Shown here: one piece after another, positions 38,376 through 47,532 of the stretch | Layout: each line of letters opens with the position of its first letter | How positions within the stretch are numbered: the first letter of the stretch is position 1 | Source: Dyella sp. OK004 | Lineage (GTDB): Bacteria > Pseudomonadota > Gammaproteobacteria > Xanthomonadales > Rhodanobacteraceae | Direction of reading: 5' to 3' | Length of the DNA: 64,000 nt | Assembly (NCBI RefSeq): GCF_900114495.1 | Contig: NZ_FOZI01000001.1 | Location: 329,469 to 393,468 of the forward strand | The notes under the pieces: model-generated | What the model saw: only the letters and a program-made list of their open reading frames with translations | Database searches by the model: none | Told to the model about the DNA's origin: nothing | Made by a program: the position numbers and the translations under genes

Positions 38376-39431
38376 ATGGCTTTGGACATGAACAAGCTCA
38401 ACGACTTCGTCGGCAAGTTCGTGCAGGACTTTGGTGCCTCACTACACGCCGGCACGGTGGTGATCGGTGAGTCGCTGGGGCTGTACAAGGCACTCGCCGA
38501 ACACCCGATGACGCCGGCCGAACTGGCCGGCAAAACACACACTGACGAACGCTATGTGCGTGAGTGGCTCAGCGCGCAGGCGGCCAGTGGCTACGCCATG
38601 TATGACCCCGCGACGCAGCAGTTCAGCCTCAGCGAGGAACAGGCGTTCACGCTCGCCGACGAGAACAGTCCGGCTTATCTCCCCGGTGCGTTTCTCGCTT
38701 CATTGGGTGCGCTGAAGTCGGTACCGCAACTGATCGATGCCTTCCGTACCGGCGCCGGCTATGGCTGGCATCAGCACGACGCCTGGTTGTTCCACGGCAC
38801 CGAGAAATTCTTCCGCCCGGGTTATGCCGCGCACCTGGTATCGGAATGGATACCTTCGCTGGACGGCGTCGAGGCCAAGCTGAAAGCCGGCGCGACGGTG
38901 GCCGATGTTGGCTGCGGCCACGGCGCGTCGACCCTGCTGATGGCGCAGGCCTATCCGGCCTCGCGCTTTGTCGGCTACGACTATCACGGACCATCGATCG
39001 AATGGGCCAGCCGTGCCGCCGAGCGCGCGGGTGTGGCCGACCGCGTGCGTTTCGAGGTGGCGGCGGCCAAGGCGTATCCGGGCGAGGACTATGACTTGGT
39101 GGCGGTATTTGATTGCCTGCACGACATGGGCGATCCGGTCGGTGCGTCGCGTCATGTGCTCGACTCACTGAAACCCGATGGCACCTGGATGATCGTCGAG
39201 CCGTTCGCCAACGACGCGCTGCAGGACAATCTCAATCCCGTGGGGCGCGTGTTCTATTCCGCCTCCACCATGATCTGCACGCCGGCCTCGCGTGCGCAGG
39301 AGGTAGGGCTGTGCCTGGGTGCCCAGGCCGGCGAGGCGCGCATGCGCAAGGTGGTAACCGAGGGTGGCTTCCGGCGCTTCCGGCGTGCCACTGAAACGCC
39401 GTTCAATTTGATTTACGAAGCGCGACCGTGA
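38376..39431 (+). CDS. Class I SAM-dependent methyltransferase with winged-helix N-terminus
   Basis: A 351-residue protein. The N-terminal ~90 residues form a winged-helix dimerisation domain (GLYKALAEHPMTPAELAGKT, ERYVREWLSAQAASG). The methyltransferase core follows, with motif I VADVGCGHGASTLLMAQAYP, GYDYHGPSI, the acidic DCLHDMGDP loop and LKPDGTWMIVEPFA. This is the Rv2258c-like family, with small-molecule substrates mostly unknown. An AGGAG site lies upstream of the ATG. It appears to be a single-gene unit. Confidence 0.85.
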   Translation: MALDMNKLNDFVGKFVQDFGASLHAGTVVIGESLGLYKALAEHPMTPAELAGKTHTDERYVREWLSAQAASGYAMYDPATQQFSLSEEQAFTLADENSPAYLPGAFLASLGALKSVPQLIDAFRTGAGYGWHQHDAWLFHGTEKFFRPGYAAHLVSEWIPSLDGVEAKLKAGATVADVGCGHGASTLLMAQAYPASRFVGYDYHGPSIEWASRAAERAGVADRVRFEVAAAKAYPGEDYDLVAVFDCLHDMGDPVGASRHVLDSLKPDGTWMIVEPFANDALQDNLNPVGRVFYSASTMICTPASRAQEVGLCLGAQAGEARMRKVVTEGGFRRFRRATETPFNLIYEARP

Positions 39432-39485
39432 AGTGCCGCGCAGGTGACGATGGTCTGCACCGTCGCCTGCGCCCGTCGATGCGGA

Positions 39486-40007
39486 TTACTTGCCGCCCAT
39501 GTCCTTGATGTTCATCACCGTACCGTTCGGCATGACCATATCGCCCGGCTTCTGCCCGGCGGCGCATGAGCCAACCCAGCGACCACTGCTGCTCACCGTG
39601 GCCTCGGAGCGCCCCATTACCGCAGGGTCGTACTTGATGTGGCCTTCGGTCTTGTACGACGTACTGCCGTCGAAGACGGTCTCGCTATGACTTGTCATGG
39701 TGACGTTGCCCTGCGGACCGGGGATCGAGCAGACGCCATCAGCCAGCACCGTGCTGCCCTTTACGTTGAGCTGGTACTTGCTGCACATCGAGCCGCTCAT
39801 CTGCGCACCCATCTGGTACATGGTCTGGTCGGTCGCTTCGTCCACGCACAGCTTCACGACCTGCGGCTGGCCGCCCATCCCGCTCATCTGCATTTCCCAC
39901 TGACCGGGCTTGCGCTTGGGCAGGTTGGACGGCAGCTCGACCGCCAGCGCGGTACCGGCGAGACAAAGCATGGGCAGGACAAGCAGCAGACGGAAACGAG
40001 CGGACAT
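39486..40007 (-). CDS. DUF3617 secreted protein
   Basis: A 173-residue protein with a signal peptide (MSARFRLLLVLPMLCLAGTALA) and the DUF3617 pattern: KPGQWEMQMSG, a CVDEATDQTM segment, C-S/CS pairs and GRWVGSCAAGQKPGDM at the end. Four conserved Cys suggest periplasmic disulfides. An AGGGAGA site precedes the ATG. These proteins are widespread in Xanthomonadales; function unknown. Confidence 0.82.
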   Translation of the reverse strand: MSARFRLLLVLPMLCLAGTALAVELPSNLPKRKPGQWEMQMSGMGGQPQVVKLCVDEATDQTMYQMGAQMSGSMCSKYQLNVKGSTVLADGVCSIPGPQGNVTMTSHSETVFDGSTSYKTEGHIKYDPAVMGRSEATVSSSGRWVGSCAAGQKPGDMVMPNGTVMNIKDMGGK

Positions 40008-40350
40008 GGCGATCTCCCTGGTGACGATGCGGGCAGCCCATGGCGGGCCACAGGCCGCTCAAGGTAGCGACAAAACGTGACGGCGTCATGCGGACGGGTA
40101 ACCGGCCCTACCCCATTCGCTCTATATCCGAGATAGCTAGTTCAAAGAGCGTATCGAACCCCCGCGCGGACTCTCCTAGAGTGCATGCAAGGTGCCAGGG
40201 ACGGCAGACAGCGCTTGCGCGCCCTACCCCGCAACGACAGCCAAGGCAGCGTCATGCCGAAGACTTGTGCCGTCACCTTGCATCGACCCGCCTTGCCCGC
40301 TTCGCCCGCCGGGACGGCCGCCCCGCGTTACATCCCGGGAGGCTGAGCGC
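40008..40350. other. Divergent intergenic region without recognisable features
   Basis: 343 bases between the DUF3617 start and the kinase start. The kinase frame stays open back to 40192, but no signal or family sequence lies there. I see no clear promoter pair, hairpin or repeat. It must hold the promoters of both divergent genes. Confidence 0.5.
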
Positions 40351-41751
40351 ATGGATCCGCGAACCAAGCTCCTGCACCGCCTGTTTCTCGATGCGGTATT
40401 ACCGGTGACTCTCGCCGCCCTGGCTCTGGTGCTGGCCTTGACCGCGCAGGTCGCCAACGTGCAGGGCGAACGCCTGGACGCCCAGCTGGCCTGGCGCATC
40501 GAACAATTGGCCGGGACGATCGCGGCTGGCATTGACGCACCGCAACCTTTGCTCGACGCCGCCCTGCGCGAAGGCGGCCTGCGACATGTCGAACTGCAGC
40601 ATCCGGATGGTCGCCGCTGGAGCAGTGGCCAACCGGTAGCCGACCAGCAGAGCGGCAACTACCGGCGCGCTCTTCCCGCGATCGGTGGCGGCCATCCTGC
40701 CTTGACCATGCAGGCCGACCTGCAGCCCTTACGCCGCGCGCAGACCATGACCTGGCTGCTTGGTGCGCTGTGCGCCGCAGGCGTGCTGCTGTTGGCATGG
40801 ATGGCGCGCTGGACACTGCACCGCCAAGTCACCCAGCCTCTGCAGAAAGTGCAAGGCATGCTCGATGCCTGCCTGGACGGGCTACCCCTGCCGGCAAGCA
40901 GCGCCGGCTTGCCGGAAGCGTTCGCTCACATCGAGCAGGCTCTGCCGGTACTCGCCGGACGACGTGAGCAGACGTCACTCGCACTCGATACCCAGGATGC
41001 GCGCCAGAACCAGGCCGCCACACACAGCAAGGCGCGTTTCATCGCACTGGTGAACCATCACTTCCGCCAGCCGTTGCAGGCCTTGCAGCTGTTCACCGCA
41101 AACCTGCATCCCAGCGCCGATATCGACCAACAGGCGCTGCTGACGCATATGCGCGCCAGCATTGCCTCGATGACCCGGCTGCTGGATGCGCTGCTGGAAA
41201 TGTCGCGACTGGATGCCGGCGTGGTGACGGTGAAGCCGGTGGAGTTCAGCGTCACCGACCTGTTCCTGCATGACCGCCAATGGCTCAACGAGGAGGCCTC
41301 CCGCCGTGGCGCGACCGTGATCTGGCACGACAGCCACCATCACCTGCAGGGTGATGCGGAACTGGCCGCCAGCCTACTTCTGCAGCTCGCCAGCAACGCC
41401 ATCGCCAACGCACCGCTGGGGCGTGTGTTGATCGCGGCGCGGCGGCGCGGCCGGGCGATACGCATCGAGGTGCGCGACAACGGCCCCGGCATCGCCGCCG
41501 ATCAGCAGCAGCATATCTTCGAGGAATTCGTGCAATTGCCGGCTGCCGAGGCGCTGCGCCGCGATGGCTACGGATTGGGCCTGGCCATCGGCGACCGGCT
41601 GGCGCGCCTGCTCGGCACCCGCATCGGCCTTCGCTCGGAGCCTGGCCGGGGCAGCACCTTCTGGTTCGATCTGCCTGAAGCGCCGGTCGCGGAACGCAGC
41701 CAGGCACCGCGTGGCCGCAAGCCCACTCCCATCTGGCGGCGTGCCAGCTGA
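40351..41751 (+). CDS. Orphan LRQPL-like sensor histidine kinase with HH motif
   Basis: A 466-residue kinase with helices at ~15-33 and ~133-152 around a ~100-residue sensor. Its H-box reads VNHHFRQPLQALQLF with His236 at the phosphorylation position. The acidic residue that normally follows (SHDLRQPL) is His237. The ATPase domain is otherwise complete: LLLQLASNAIANAP, DNGPGI, FEEFVQ, GYGLGLAI, GRGSTFWF. Start ATG 40351 has GGAGG ahead. No response regulator gene is adjacent. The family resemblance to the 34.3-kb kinase suggests it may share a partner; whether the altered H-box phosphorylates efficiently is open. Confidence 0.85.
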   Translation: MDPRTKLLHRLFLDAVLPVTLAALALVLALTAQVANVQGERLDAQLAWRIEQLAGTIAAGIDAPQPLLDAALREGGLRHVELQHPDGRRWSSGQPVADQQSGNYRRALPAIGGGHPALTMQADLQPLRRAQTMTWLLGALCAAGVLLLAWMARWTLHRQVTQPLQKVQGMLDACLDGLPLPASSAGLPEAFAHIEQALPVLAGRREQTSLALDTQDARQNQAATHSKARFIALVNHHFRQPLQALQLFTANLHPSADIDQQALLTHMRASIASMTRLLDALLEMSRLDAGVVTVKPVEFSVTDLFLHDRQWLNEEASRRGATVIWHDSHHHLQGDAELAASLLLQLASNAIANAPLGRVLIAARRRGRAIRIEVRDNGPGIAADQQQHIFEEFVQLPAAEALRRDGYGLGLAIGDRLARLLGTRIGLRSEPGRGSTFWFDLPEAPVAERSQAPRGRKPTPIWRRAS

Positions 41752-41823
41752 CCACCACAGCGAGCGCTAATCATCCGGCTCCATGCTCCGCGCCACCTGC
41801 CATTACCGGCTCTGGAGCCCGCA

Positions 41824-42837
41824 ATGAAAGCCTCTCCTATCATGCTTGCTGTCCTTTCCGCCCTGCTGCCAGCCATCGGCTCGGCAGCCTCCACACCTGC
41901 GGGCCACGCTGTGCCCGCCTATACCATCCAGCAGCGCCATGAGCTCGGCGGCGAGGGCGGCTGGGATTACCTCAGCCTCGATCCCACGACACATCGCATC
42001 TTCATCGCCCGCAACGATCGCGTGATGGTGGTGGATGCGAATACCAGCAAGCTCGCGGGCGAGATCTCCGGCATGCAGCACGCTCATGGCGTGGCGCTGG
42101 CGACGGCGCAGCGACGTGGTTACGTGAGCAATGGCAAGGGCGACAACGTCAGCGTCATTGATCTCGATGCACTGAAAGTCGTGGGCCAGATTCCGCTGAG
42201 CGGCAAGAACCCGGACGCCATCGTGTTCGATGACGCCAGCGGCCACGTGCTGACCATGAACGGCCACAGCAACAACATCAGCGTGATCGATCCCGCCGCG
42301 GGCAAAGAGCTGAGCACCATCGCCCTGTCCGGCAAACCGGAGTTCGCGGTGAGCGATGGCAAAGGCAATCTCTATGTGAACCTGGAAGACACCAGCCAGC
42401 TGGTGCACGTCGACCTGAAAGCCGGCAAGGTCGCGCATACGTGGCCCCTGGCACCTTGCGACTCGCCTAGCGGCCTCGCCTTCGATGCCGCCAACCAGCG
42501 CTTATTCTCGGTATGCGACAACCAGCTGATGGTGGTGACCGATGCGCGCGACGGCCATCAGGTTGCCAAGCTGCCGATCGGCAAGGGTCCCGATGCGGCG
42601 GCGTTCGATCCGCAGGCGAAGCTGGTCTTCAGCTCCAACGGCGAAGGTACGTTGACCGTAGTTCGCCAAGACGATGCGGATCACTACACCGTCGCCGCGA
42701 ACGTGCCCACGCAGAAGGGCGCACGCACCATGGCGCTCGATGCGCAGCAACATCTTGTCTATCTGGTCGCCGCCAATCCCGCGGCCAAGGGTGCGCCTGT
42801 GACCGGTTTCACCTTGCTGGTGGCTGGTTCGCACTGA
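41824..42837 (+). CDS. YVTN-type beta-propeller protein, secreted
   Basis: A 337-residue protein with a signal peptide (MKASPIMLAVLSALLPAIGSAA) and seven-bladed-propeller repeats such as RGYVSNGKGDNVSVIDLDALKVV, NNISVIDPAAGKELSTI and GLAFDAANQRLFSVCDNQLMVV. It resembles periplasmic YncE/SMP-30-like proteins of unknown ligand. It ends just before the hairpin shared with tRNA-Lys. Downstream of the orphan kinase by 72 bases on the same strand; cotranscription is possible. Confidence 0.85.
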   Translation: MKASPIMLAVLSALLPAIGSAASTPAGHAVPAYTIQQRHELGGEGGWDYLSLDPTTHRIFIARNDRVMVVDANTSKLAGEISGMQHAHGVALATAQRRGYVSNGKGDNVSVIDLDALKVVGQIPLSGKNPDAIVFDDASGHVLTMNGHSNNISVIDPAAGKELSTIALSGKPEFAVSDGKGNLYVNLEDTSQLVHVDLKAGKVAHTWPLAPCDSPSGLAFDAANQRLFSVCDNQLMVVTDARDGHQVAKLPIGKGPDAAAFDPQAKLVFSSNGEGTLTVVRQDDADHYTVAANVPTQKGARTMALDAQQHLVYLVAANPAAKGAPVTGFTLLVAGSH

Positions 42838-42863
42838 GCCAGCACACGCGCTGCCGCAAGCAC

Positions 42864-42900
42864 AAAAAAAAGCCCGCCTGGATCAAACCAGGCGGGCTTT
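42864..42900. terminator. Bidirectional terminator between propeller gene and tRNA-Lys
   Basis: AGCCCGCCTGG pairs with CCAGGCGGGCT around a six-base loop. On the minus strand it is followed by eight T and ends the tRNA transcript five bases after the CCA. On the plus strand it has only three T and would serve the propeller gene less efficiently. Confidence 0.88.
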
Positions 42901-42904
42901 GCAT

Positions 42905-42980
42905 TGGTGGGTCGTCCGAGATTCGAACTCGGGACCAATAGATTAAAAGTCTACTGCTCTACCGACTGAGCTAACGACCC
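42905..42980 (-). tRNA. tRNA-Lys (anticodon UUU)
   Basis: A 76-base tRNA on the minus strand. The acceptor stem GGGTCGT/ACGACCC, D-arm GCTCAGTCGGTAGAGC, anticodon arm GTAGA-CTTTTAA-TCTAT and T-arm CCGAG-TTCGAAT-CTCGG all pair. The anticodon is TTT, the discriminator is A and the CCA end is encoded. Position after queC in this cluster is typical for many Gammaproteobacteria. Confidence 0.98.
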
Positions 42981-43000
42981 GGCATCAAGCTAAGCCCGCA

Positions 43001-43029
43001 ATTTTAAGGTCTGCGGGCCTGCGACACAA
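43001..43029 (-). promoter_or_regulatory. Promoter of tRNA-Lys
   Basis: On the minus strand TTGTGT, a 17-base spacer and TAAAAT lie about 20 bases before the tRNA 5' end. A GC-rich discriminator (TGCGGG) follows, a hallmark of growth-rate-controlled tRNA promoters. It sits immediately after the queC stop. Confidence 0.65.
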
Positions 43030-43040
43030 CCCAAGCCGAT

Positions 43041-43721
43041 TCAAACGTAACGCGTCGGATCGGGCAGCCCCGCCTCGCGGAAGCCCTGCGCGCGCAGGCG
43101 GCAGGCATCACAGTGACCGCAGGCGCGGCCTTGTGCATCGGCCTGGTAGCAACTGACGGTCTCGGCAAAATCGACCCCAAGGCGCAGTCCTTCCCGTGCA
43201 ATGTCGGCCTTGCTCATGCGCATCAGCGGTGCGTGGATGCGGATGCCCGCGCCTTCCACACCGGCCTTGGTCGCCACATTGGCGAGCTGCTCGAAAGCCT
43301 CGATGAAGGCGGGGCGGCAGTCCGGATAGCCGGAGTAGTCCACCGCGTTGACGCCACACCAGATGTCGCTGGAACCGAGCACTTCGGCCCAACCCAGCGC
43401 GATCGACAGCATGATGGTGTTGCGCGCCGGCACATAGGTCACCGGAATGCCTTCGCCGCCCTCCTCGGGTACGTCGATATCCGCGGTGAGCGCGGAGCCG
43501 CCGATAGAACGCAGGTCGGCGTGCACGGTCTTGTGCTCCACCGCGCCGAGCAGACGCGAGACGCGCGCGGAGGCTTCCAGCTCGGAACTGTGACGCTGGC
43601 CATAGGCCACGCTCAGGGCATGCACTTGATAGCCCTGCTCGCGGGCGATAGCGATGGTGACTGCCGAATCCATGCCTCCGGAAACGAGGATGACGGCCTT
43701 GCGGGGAGAAGCTTCGGACAT
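43041..43721 (-). CDS. queC: 7-cyano-7-deazaguanine synthase
   Basis: A 226-residue ATP-dependent enzyme that turns 7-carboxy-7-deazaguanine and ammonia into preQ0, the precursor of queuosine. It has the PP-loop [24 protein letters not shown] and the zinc cluster [14 protein letters not shown] with the upstream CYQAD. ATG 43721 ([10 protein letters not shown]) gives the family start; a GTG 11 codons upstream is not needed. The Shine-Dalgarno is weak. It lies 133 bases after queE, which makes its substrate. Confidence 0.96.
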   Translation of the reverse strand: MSEASPRKAVILVSGGMDSAVTIAIAREQGYQVHALSVAYGQRHSSELEASARVSRLLGAVEHKTVHADLRSIGGSALTADIDVPEEGGEGIPVTYVPARNTIMLSIALGWAEVLGSSDIWCGVNAVDYSGYPDCRPAFIEAFEQLANVATKAGVEGAGIRIHAPLMRMSKADIAREGLRLGVDFAETVSCYQADAQGRACGHCDACRLRAQGFREAGLPDPTRYV

Positions 43722-43854
43722 GAGTGATATCCACACTGGAGTCAGGCCGATCACCGGCCGGAAAGCGCCACCGGCAACACAGGCCGGCGCGCGTGAAACA
43801 GGCTACGACGGCTCGCCGTGCAGCAACGCCCCCGCATGCGGGAGGCGTGATCCA

Positions 43855-44550
43855 TCAATGACCCGGTGCGTCGTTCCATAGCAGCTTGTGCAGCTGCAGT
43901 TGGAAACGTACCGGCAATTTGTCCTCGATGATCCACTCGGCCAGCTCGCGCGGCTGCACTTTGCCGTGCACCGGCGAGAACAGCACCATGCAGCGGCGAT
44001 CGATGGCGTGTTCGGCCACGACACCGCGCGCCCATTCGTAGTCGGCGCGGCTGGCGATCACGATCTTTACCTGGTCGTGCGGCAGCAGGTGATCGAGATT
44101 GGACCAAAGGTTGCGCTTGCTCTCGCCGGAATCGGGCGCCTTTAGATCCATCACCTTGCGCACACGCGGATCGACGACGGAAACGTCGAGCGCACCGGAA
44201 GTTTCCAGCGACACGTCGTAGCCGGCATCGCACAGGCGCTGCAGCAGGATCAGGCAGCGTTTCTGTGCGAGCGGCTCGCCGCCGGTGACGCAAACATGCT
44301 TCGCGCCATGCGTGGCGACTTCGGCGAGGATGTCGTCGATCGCCTGCCAGTCGCCGCCGTAGAACGAGTACTCGGTGTCGCACCAGACGCAGCGCAGCGG
44401 GCAGCCAGTGAGGCGCACGAACACGGTGCGCCAGCCGATCGCGTCGGCCTCACCCTGGATCGAATGGAAGATCTCGGTGATGCGCAGGCGCTCGGCCACG
44501 GCCGGTGTCGACGTGGTGGGCGCCACGCTCGCGTTACTGCCACTCACCAC
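43855..44550 (-). CDS. queE: 7-carboxy-7-deazaguanine synthase
   Basis: A 231-residue radical-SAM enzyme catalysing ring contraction of 6-carboxytetrahydropterin in the queuosine pathway. The iron-sulfur cluster motif is CPLRCVWCD (CxxxCxxC), followed by GGEPL. The N-terminal EIFHSIQGEADAIG is the QueE signature. GTG is the start, either 44550 or the next codon 44547, with GAGG upstream. It begins 7 bases after the cpoB stop, so it is probably cotranscribed with the tol-pal genes. Confidence 0.95.
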   Translation of the reverse strand: MVSGSNASVAPTTSTPAVAERLRITEIFHSIQGEADAIGWRTVFVRLTGCPLRCVWCDTEYSFYGGDWQAIDDILAEVATHGAKHVCVTGGEPLAQKRCLILLQRLCDAGYDVSLETSGALDVSVVDPRVRKVMDLKAPDSGESKRNLWSNLDHLLPHDQVKIVIASRADYEWARGVVAEHAIDRRCMVLFSPVHGKVQPRELAEWIIEDKLPVRFQLQLHKLLWNDAPGH

Positions 44551-44557
44551 ACAAACC

Positions 44558-45448
44558 TCAGTTGGCCGGCTGCAGCTGCAGCCGGCGCAGGCGCTCCTGG
44601 GCCAGGCTGGCAGCCTTGGAACCCGGGTACTTGGTGGTCACCGACTTAAGCGTCGCCTTGCCCGCATCGCCCTGCTTCAACTCCAGCTGGCTGTAGCCGA
44701 GCTTGAGCATGGCGTCGGGCGCCTTGTCGCTCTGCGGGAACTGGCTGAGCAGGCGTTGGAAAGCTTCCAGCGCAACCGGGTAGTTCATGGTCACGTAGTA
44801 AGACTCGCCCAGCCAGTAGTACGCGTTCGGCGTCAGCGGGCTGTCCGGATACTGCTGGATAAAGGTGCGAAAACCACGCGAAGCCTGCACATAGTCACCG
44901 CCACGCAGCGACTTGAAGGCCGCGTCATAAGCGGCCTGCGCACCCGCCGCGTCGGCAGCCGGAGCTGCACTTGCCGCCGCCGGAGCAGGCTTGCCGCCCT
45001 TGCTTTTGGCGGCATCAGCCGCCGGAGCCGGAGCTGTCGTAGGCGCCGGCGTGCCCGAATTTGTTGCCGGATTGGCGCCAGCATTGGCAGCGCCAGCGTT
45101 ACCAGCGGCGGCACCTGCTGCGCCACCGCTTTCAAGACGCCCAATACGTGAATCGAGATCCACGTATTGCGCCTTGTTCTTGTCCTGGAGTTCCTGCGCC
45201 TGATGCTGCAGTTCCTCGATCTGGCCTTGCAGTTGCTGCACCTGCGCCTGCAGTTGCTGCATCTGGTTGACCATGCCGACGCCGCCCTGGTCCTGGTTCT
45301 GCGCCTGCTGCTCGAGCCGCGAAACGCGGTCGGCCAGACTGAGGCGGGAATCCTGGGCCATCGCCGGCAGGCCAAAAAGCATGGCGGACGCAATTGCGCC
45401 CGCCATGCCAAGCCTGGCTGTGAAGCTGTTAGCCAGTCGCTTCGTCAT
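44558..45448 (-). CDS. cpoB: Cell division coordinator CpoB (YbgF), Tol-Pal system
   Basis: A 296-residue periplasmic protein with a signal peptide (…GLPAMAQ), an N-terminal trimerising coiled coil rich in Gln (QMQQLQAQVQQLQGQIEELQ), an Ala/Pro-rich linker (~108-172) and C-terminal TPR repeats (YWLGESYYVTMNYPVALEAF, MLKLGYSQLELKQGDAG). CpoB links outer-membrane constriction by Tol to PBP1B. It begins 2 bases after the pal stop. Confidence 0.94.
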   Translation of the reverse strand: MTKRLANSFTARLGMAGAIASAMLFGLPAMAQDSRLSLADRVSRLEQQAQNQDQGGVGMVNQMQQLQAQVQQLQGQIEELQHQAQELQDKNKAQYVDLDSRIGRLESGGAAGAAAGNAGAANAGANPATNSGTPAPTTAPAPAADAAKSKGGKPAPAAASAAPAADAAGAQAAYDAAFKSLRGGDYVQASRGFRTFIQQYPDSPLTPNAYYWLGESYYVTMNYPVALEAFQRLLSQFPQSDKAPDAMLKLGYSQLELKQGDAGKATLKSVTTKYPGSKAASLAQERLRRLQLQPAN

Positions 45449-45450
45449 GC

Positions 45451-45960
45451 TTACTTCGCCGTGTAGACGATCTCGACGCGACGGTTCTTGCTCCAGCAGT
45501 CCTCGTTGTGCTCACGGCACACCGGCTTCTCTTTGCCGTAGCTGATCACGTTGAGCTGGCTGGCCGAACCACCGGCAGCGGTCAGCGCGCTGGAGACGGC
45601 ATTGCCACGACGCTCGCCGAGGCCCAGGTTGTACTCGCGGGTACCGCGCTCGTCCGTGTTGCCTTCCAGACGGACCTGGGAGGTCGGACGGTCCTGCAGG
45701 TACTTGGCGTGGCACGCCATGATCTGCTGGAACTCCGGCTTGATCTCGGTCTTGTCGAAGTCGAAGTAGACGACGCGCTGACGCAGGCACGCGTCACGGT
45801 CCAGATCTTCCGGGGTGTACTTGCCGGCGCCAGTGGCCGGAGCCTCGGTCACAGGGGTCTGCTCAGCCTGCGGCTGCGGCTTGACTTCCTGCTTCTTGGA
45901 GCAAGCGGCCGCGCCAACACAGAGCAGGGCGACCAGAGCGACGCGAACGGTCTTATTCAT
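45451..45960 (-). CDS. pal: Peptidoglycan-associated lipoprotein Pal
   Basis: A 169-residue outer-membrane lipoprotein. Its signal peptide ends in the lipobox GAAAC, placing the lipid anchor on Cys20. The OmpA-like domain (~60-165) contains YFDFDKTEIKPEF, LEGNTDERGTREYNLGLGERR and the peptidoglycan-binding NRRVEIVY. Start ATG 45960 has AAGGAA 8 bases upstream; the frame continues upstream without meaning. A 248-base gap to tolB may carry its own promoter. Confidence 0.97.
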   Translation of the reverse strand: MNKTVRVALVALLCVGAAACSKKQEVKPQPQAEQTPVTEAPATGAGKYTPEDLDRDACLRQRVVYFDFDKTEIKPEFQQIMACHAKYLQDRPTSQVRLEGNTDERGTREYNLGLGERRGNAVSSALTAAGGSASQLNVISYGKEKPVCREHNEDCWSKNRRVEIVYTAK

Positions 45961-46208
45961 GGTGGACGTTCCTTCAAACGGGTTTGAGTTCCGACAGTCA
46001 ATAACGATTGCGGTTACAGGACAGTGATCGCCGGTGGACCGGCTGTTATTTTGACACCTTGGCGCCGGCAGCGCGCTGCTCTGCCCTGCCGGCCTCACCA
46101 GCCAGGGCCGCGAAGCCCGGTCGGTGACTGGACCGACAGCCAGGCCAAGGCCCATCCTGTCGACCCTAATCGTTCGGCCGCGACGCTTGCGCGCCGCAGC
46201 CACAAAAC

Positions 46209-47525
46209 TCAACGCTGCCGGTACGGGCCCCAGGACGGTTCGCGCACATCACCATCGGAAAGTACGAGGCGCTGGCGAACCTGACCGTCGGCCGAGACGG
46301 CATACAAAACACCGCGACGTCCTTCGGTTGCGGCGTACAACAGCATGCTTGCATTGGGTGCAAAGCTCGGGGACTCGTCGATCGGGCCCGGCGAGAGGAA
46401 GCGCACCTGCCCACCCAGACTGCGGTCCATGACCGCGATACGATACACGTTCCCGTTGCCCTGCACCATGGCGATCTGCTTGCCGTCATAGCTGACGTCG
46501 GCGCTCAAGTTGTTCTGGCCCTGGAAGCTGATGCGGGTGGCACCGCCGCCCGAGGCGGGCATCTGGTAGATCTGCGGGCGACCCGAGCGATCCGAGGTGA
46601 AGTAGATGCTCTGGCCGTCCGGCGACCAGACCGGCTCGGTGTTGATGGACAGGGTCTTGGTCAGGCGGGTTTCCTGGCGGCTACCGACATCCATCACGTA
46701 GATCTCGGGGTTGCCCGAGTACGACAGCGAGATAGCCAGCTTGCTGCCGTCCGGCGACCAGGCCGGGGCGCTGTTGATGCCGCGGGGACGGGCCGATACC
46801 AGCTGGCGCGAGCCAGTGGTGATGTCCTGCACATAGATGGCCGAGTTGCCACTTTCGAAGGACACATAGGCGATCTTCTTGCCGTCCGGCGACCAATGCG
46901 GCGACAGCAACGATTCGCGGGAACGGGCCACTACCTGCGGGTTGTAGCCGTCCGAGTCGGCCACGATTAGCGCGTAGGTAGTGTTGTTACCCAGGCCGAC
47001 CGCGGTGATATAGGCGATGCGAGTCCAGAATGCGCCACGCACACCGGTGATCTTTTCATAGATCTGGTCGGCGATCTGGTGGGCCACGCCACGCAGGTCG
47101 CCGGCCGGGGCGGTGAACGCCTGGGCCAGCAGGCTCTGCTGCTTGTTGACGTCCCACAGTTCGTATTCGACGCGCAGCATGCCGCCGCCGGCATCACTGA
47201 TGCGGCCGATGGTGAGGAAGTCCTGCTTGAGCAGACGCCAGGTCGGGAACTTGATGTCCGAGCCCTTGGACGGGGTCTCGACGATCTCGCTCTTCGCCAG
47301 CGAGCGGAATTTGCCCGAGCGGTTGAAGTCGTTGCGAATGACGTCGGCCACGTCGGTGGGCAGCGGTGCGCCGCCCGCCTGGGCGAACGGCACCACGGCG
47401 ATCGGGGTGGCGGTCTTGAGGCCACCGACGATATCGACGTTGAGCGACTGGGCTGTGGCCGTACCGGCAAACAGGGCCGATACGGACAACAGGACGGATG
47501 CGAAGACAGAGCTCAATTTGCGCAT
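46209..47525 (-). CDS. tolB: Tol-Pal system beta-propeller protein TolB
   Basis: A 438-residue periplasmic protein with a signal peptide (…LFAGTATAQ), an N-terminal two-layer domain and a six-bladed WD40-like propeller recognised by repeated WSPDGKKIAYVS, WSPDGSKLAISL and WSPDGQSIYFTSD blades. It binds Pal and TolA. The start ATG 47525 lies 7 bases after the tolA stop. Confidence 0.97.
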   Translation of the reverse strand: MRKLSSVFASVLLSVSALFAGTATAQSLNVDIVGGLKTATPIAVVPFAQAGGAPLPTDVADVIRNDFNRSGKFRSLAKSEIVETPSKGSDIKFPTWRLLKQDFLTIGRISDAGGGMLRVEYELWDVNKQQSLLAQAFTAPAGDLRGVAHQIADQIYEKITGVRGAFWTRIAYITAVGLGNNTTYALIVADSDGYNPQVVARSRESLLSPHWSPDGKKIAYVSFESGNSAIYVQDITTGSRQLVSARPRGINSAPAWSPDGSKLAISLSYSGNPEIYVMDVGSRQETRLTKTLSINTEPVWSPDGQSIYFTSDRSGRPQIYQMPASGGGATRISFQGQNNLSADVSYDGKQIAMVQGNGNVYRIAVMDRSLGGQVRFLSPGPIDESPSFAPNASMLLYAATEGRRGVLYAVSADGQVRQRLVLSDGDVREPSWGPYRQR

Positions 47526-47532
47526 GGGCTGA

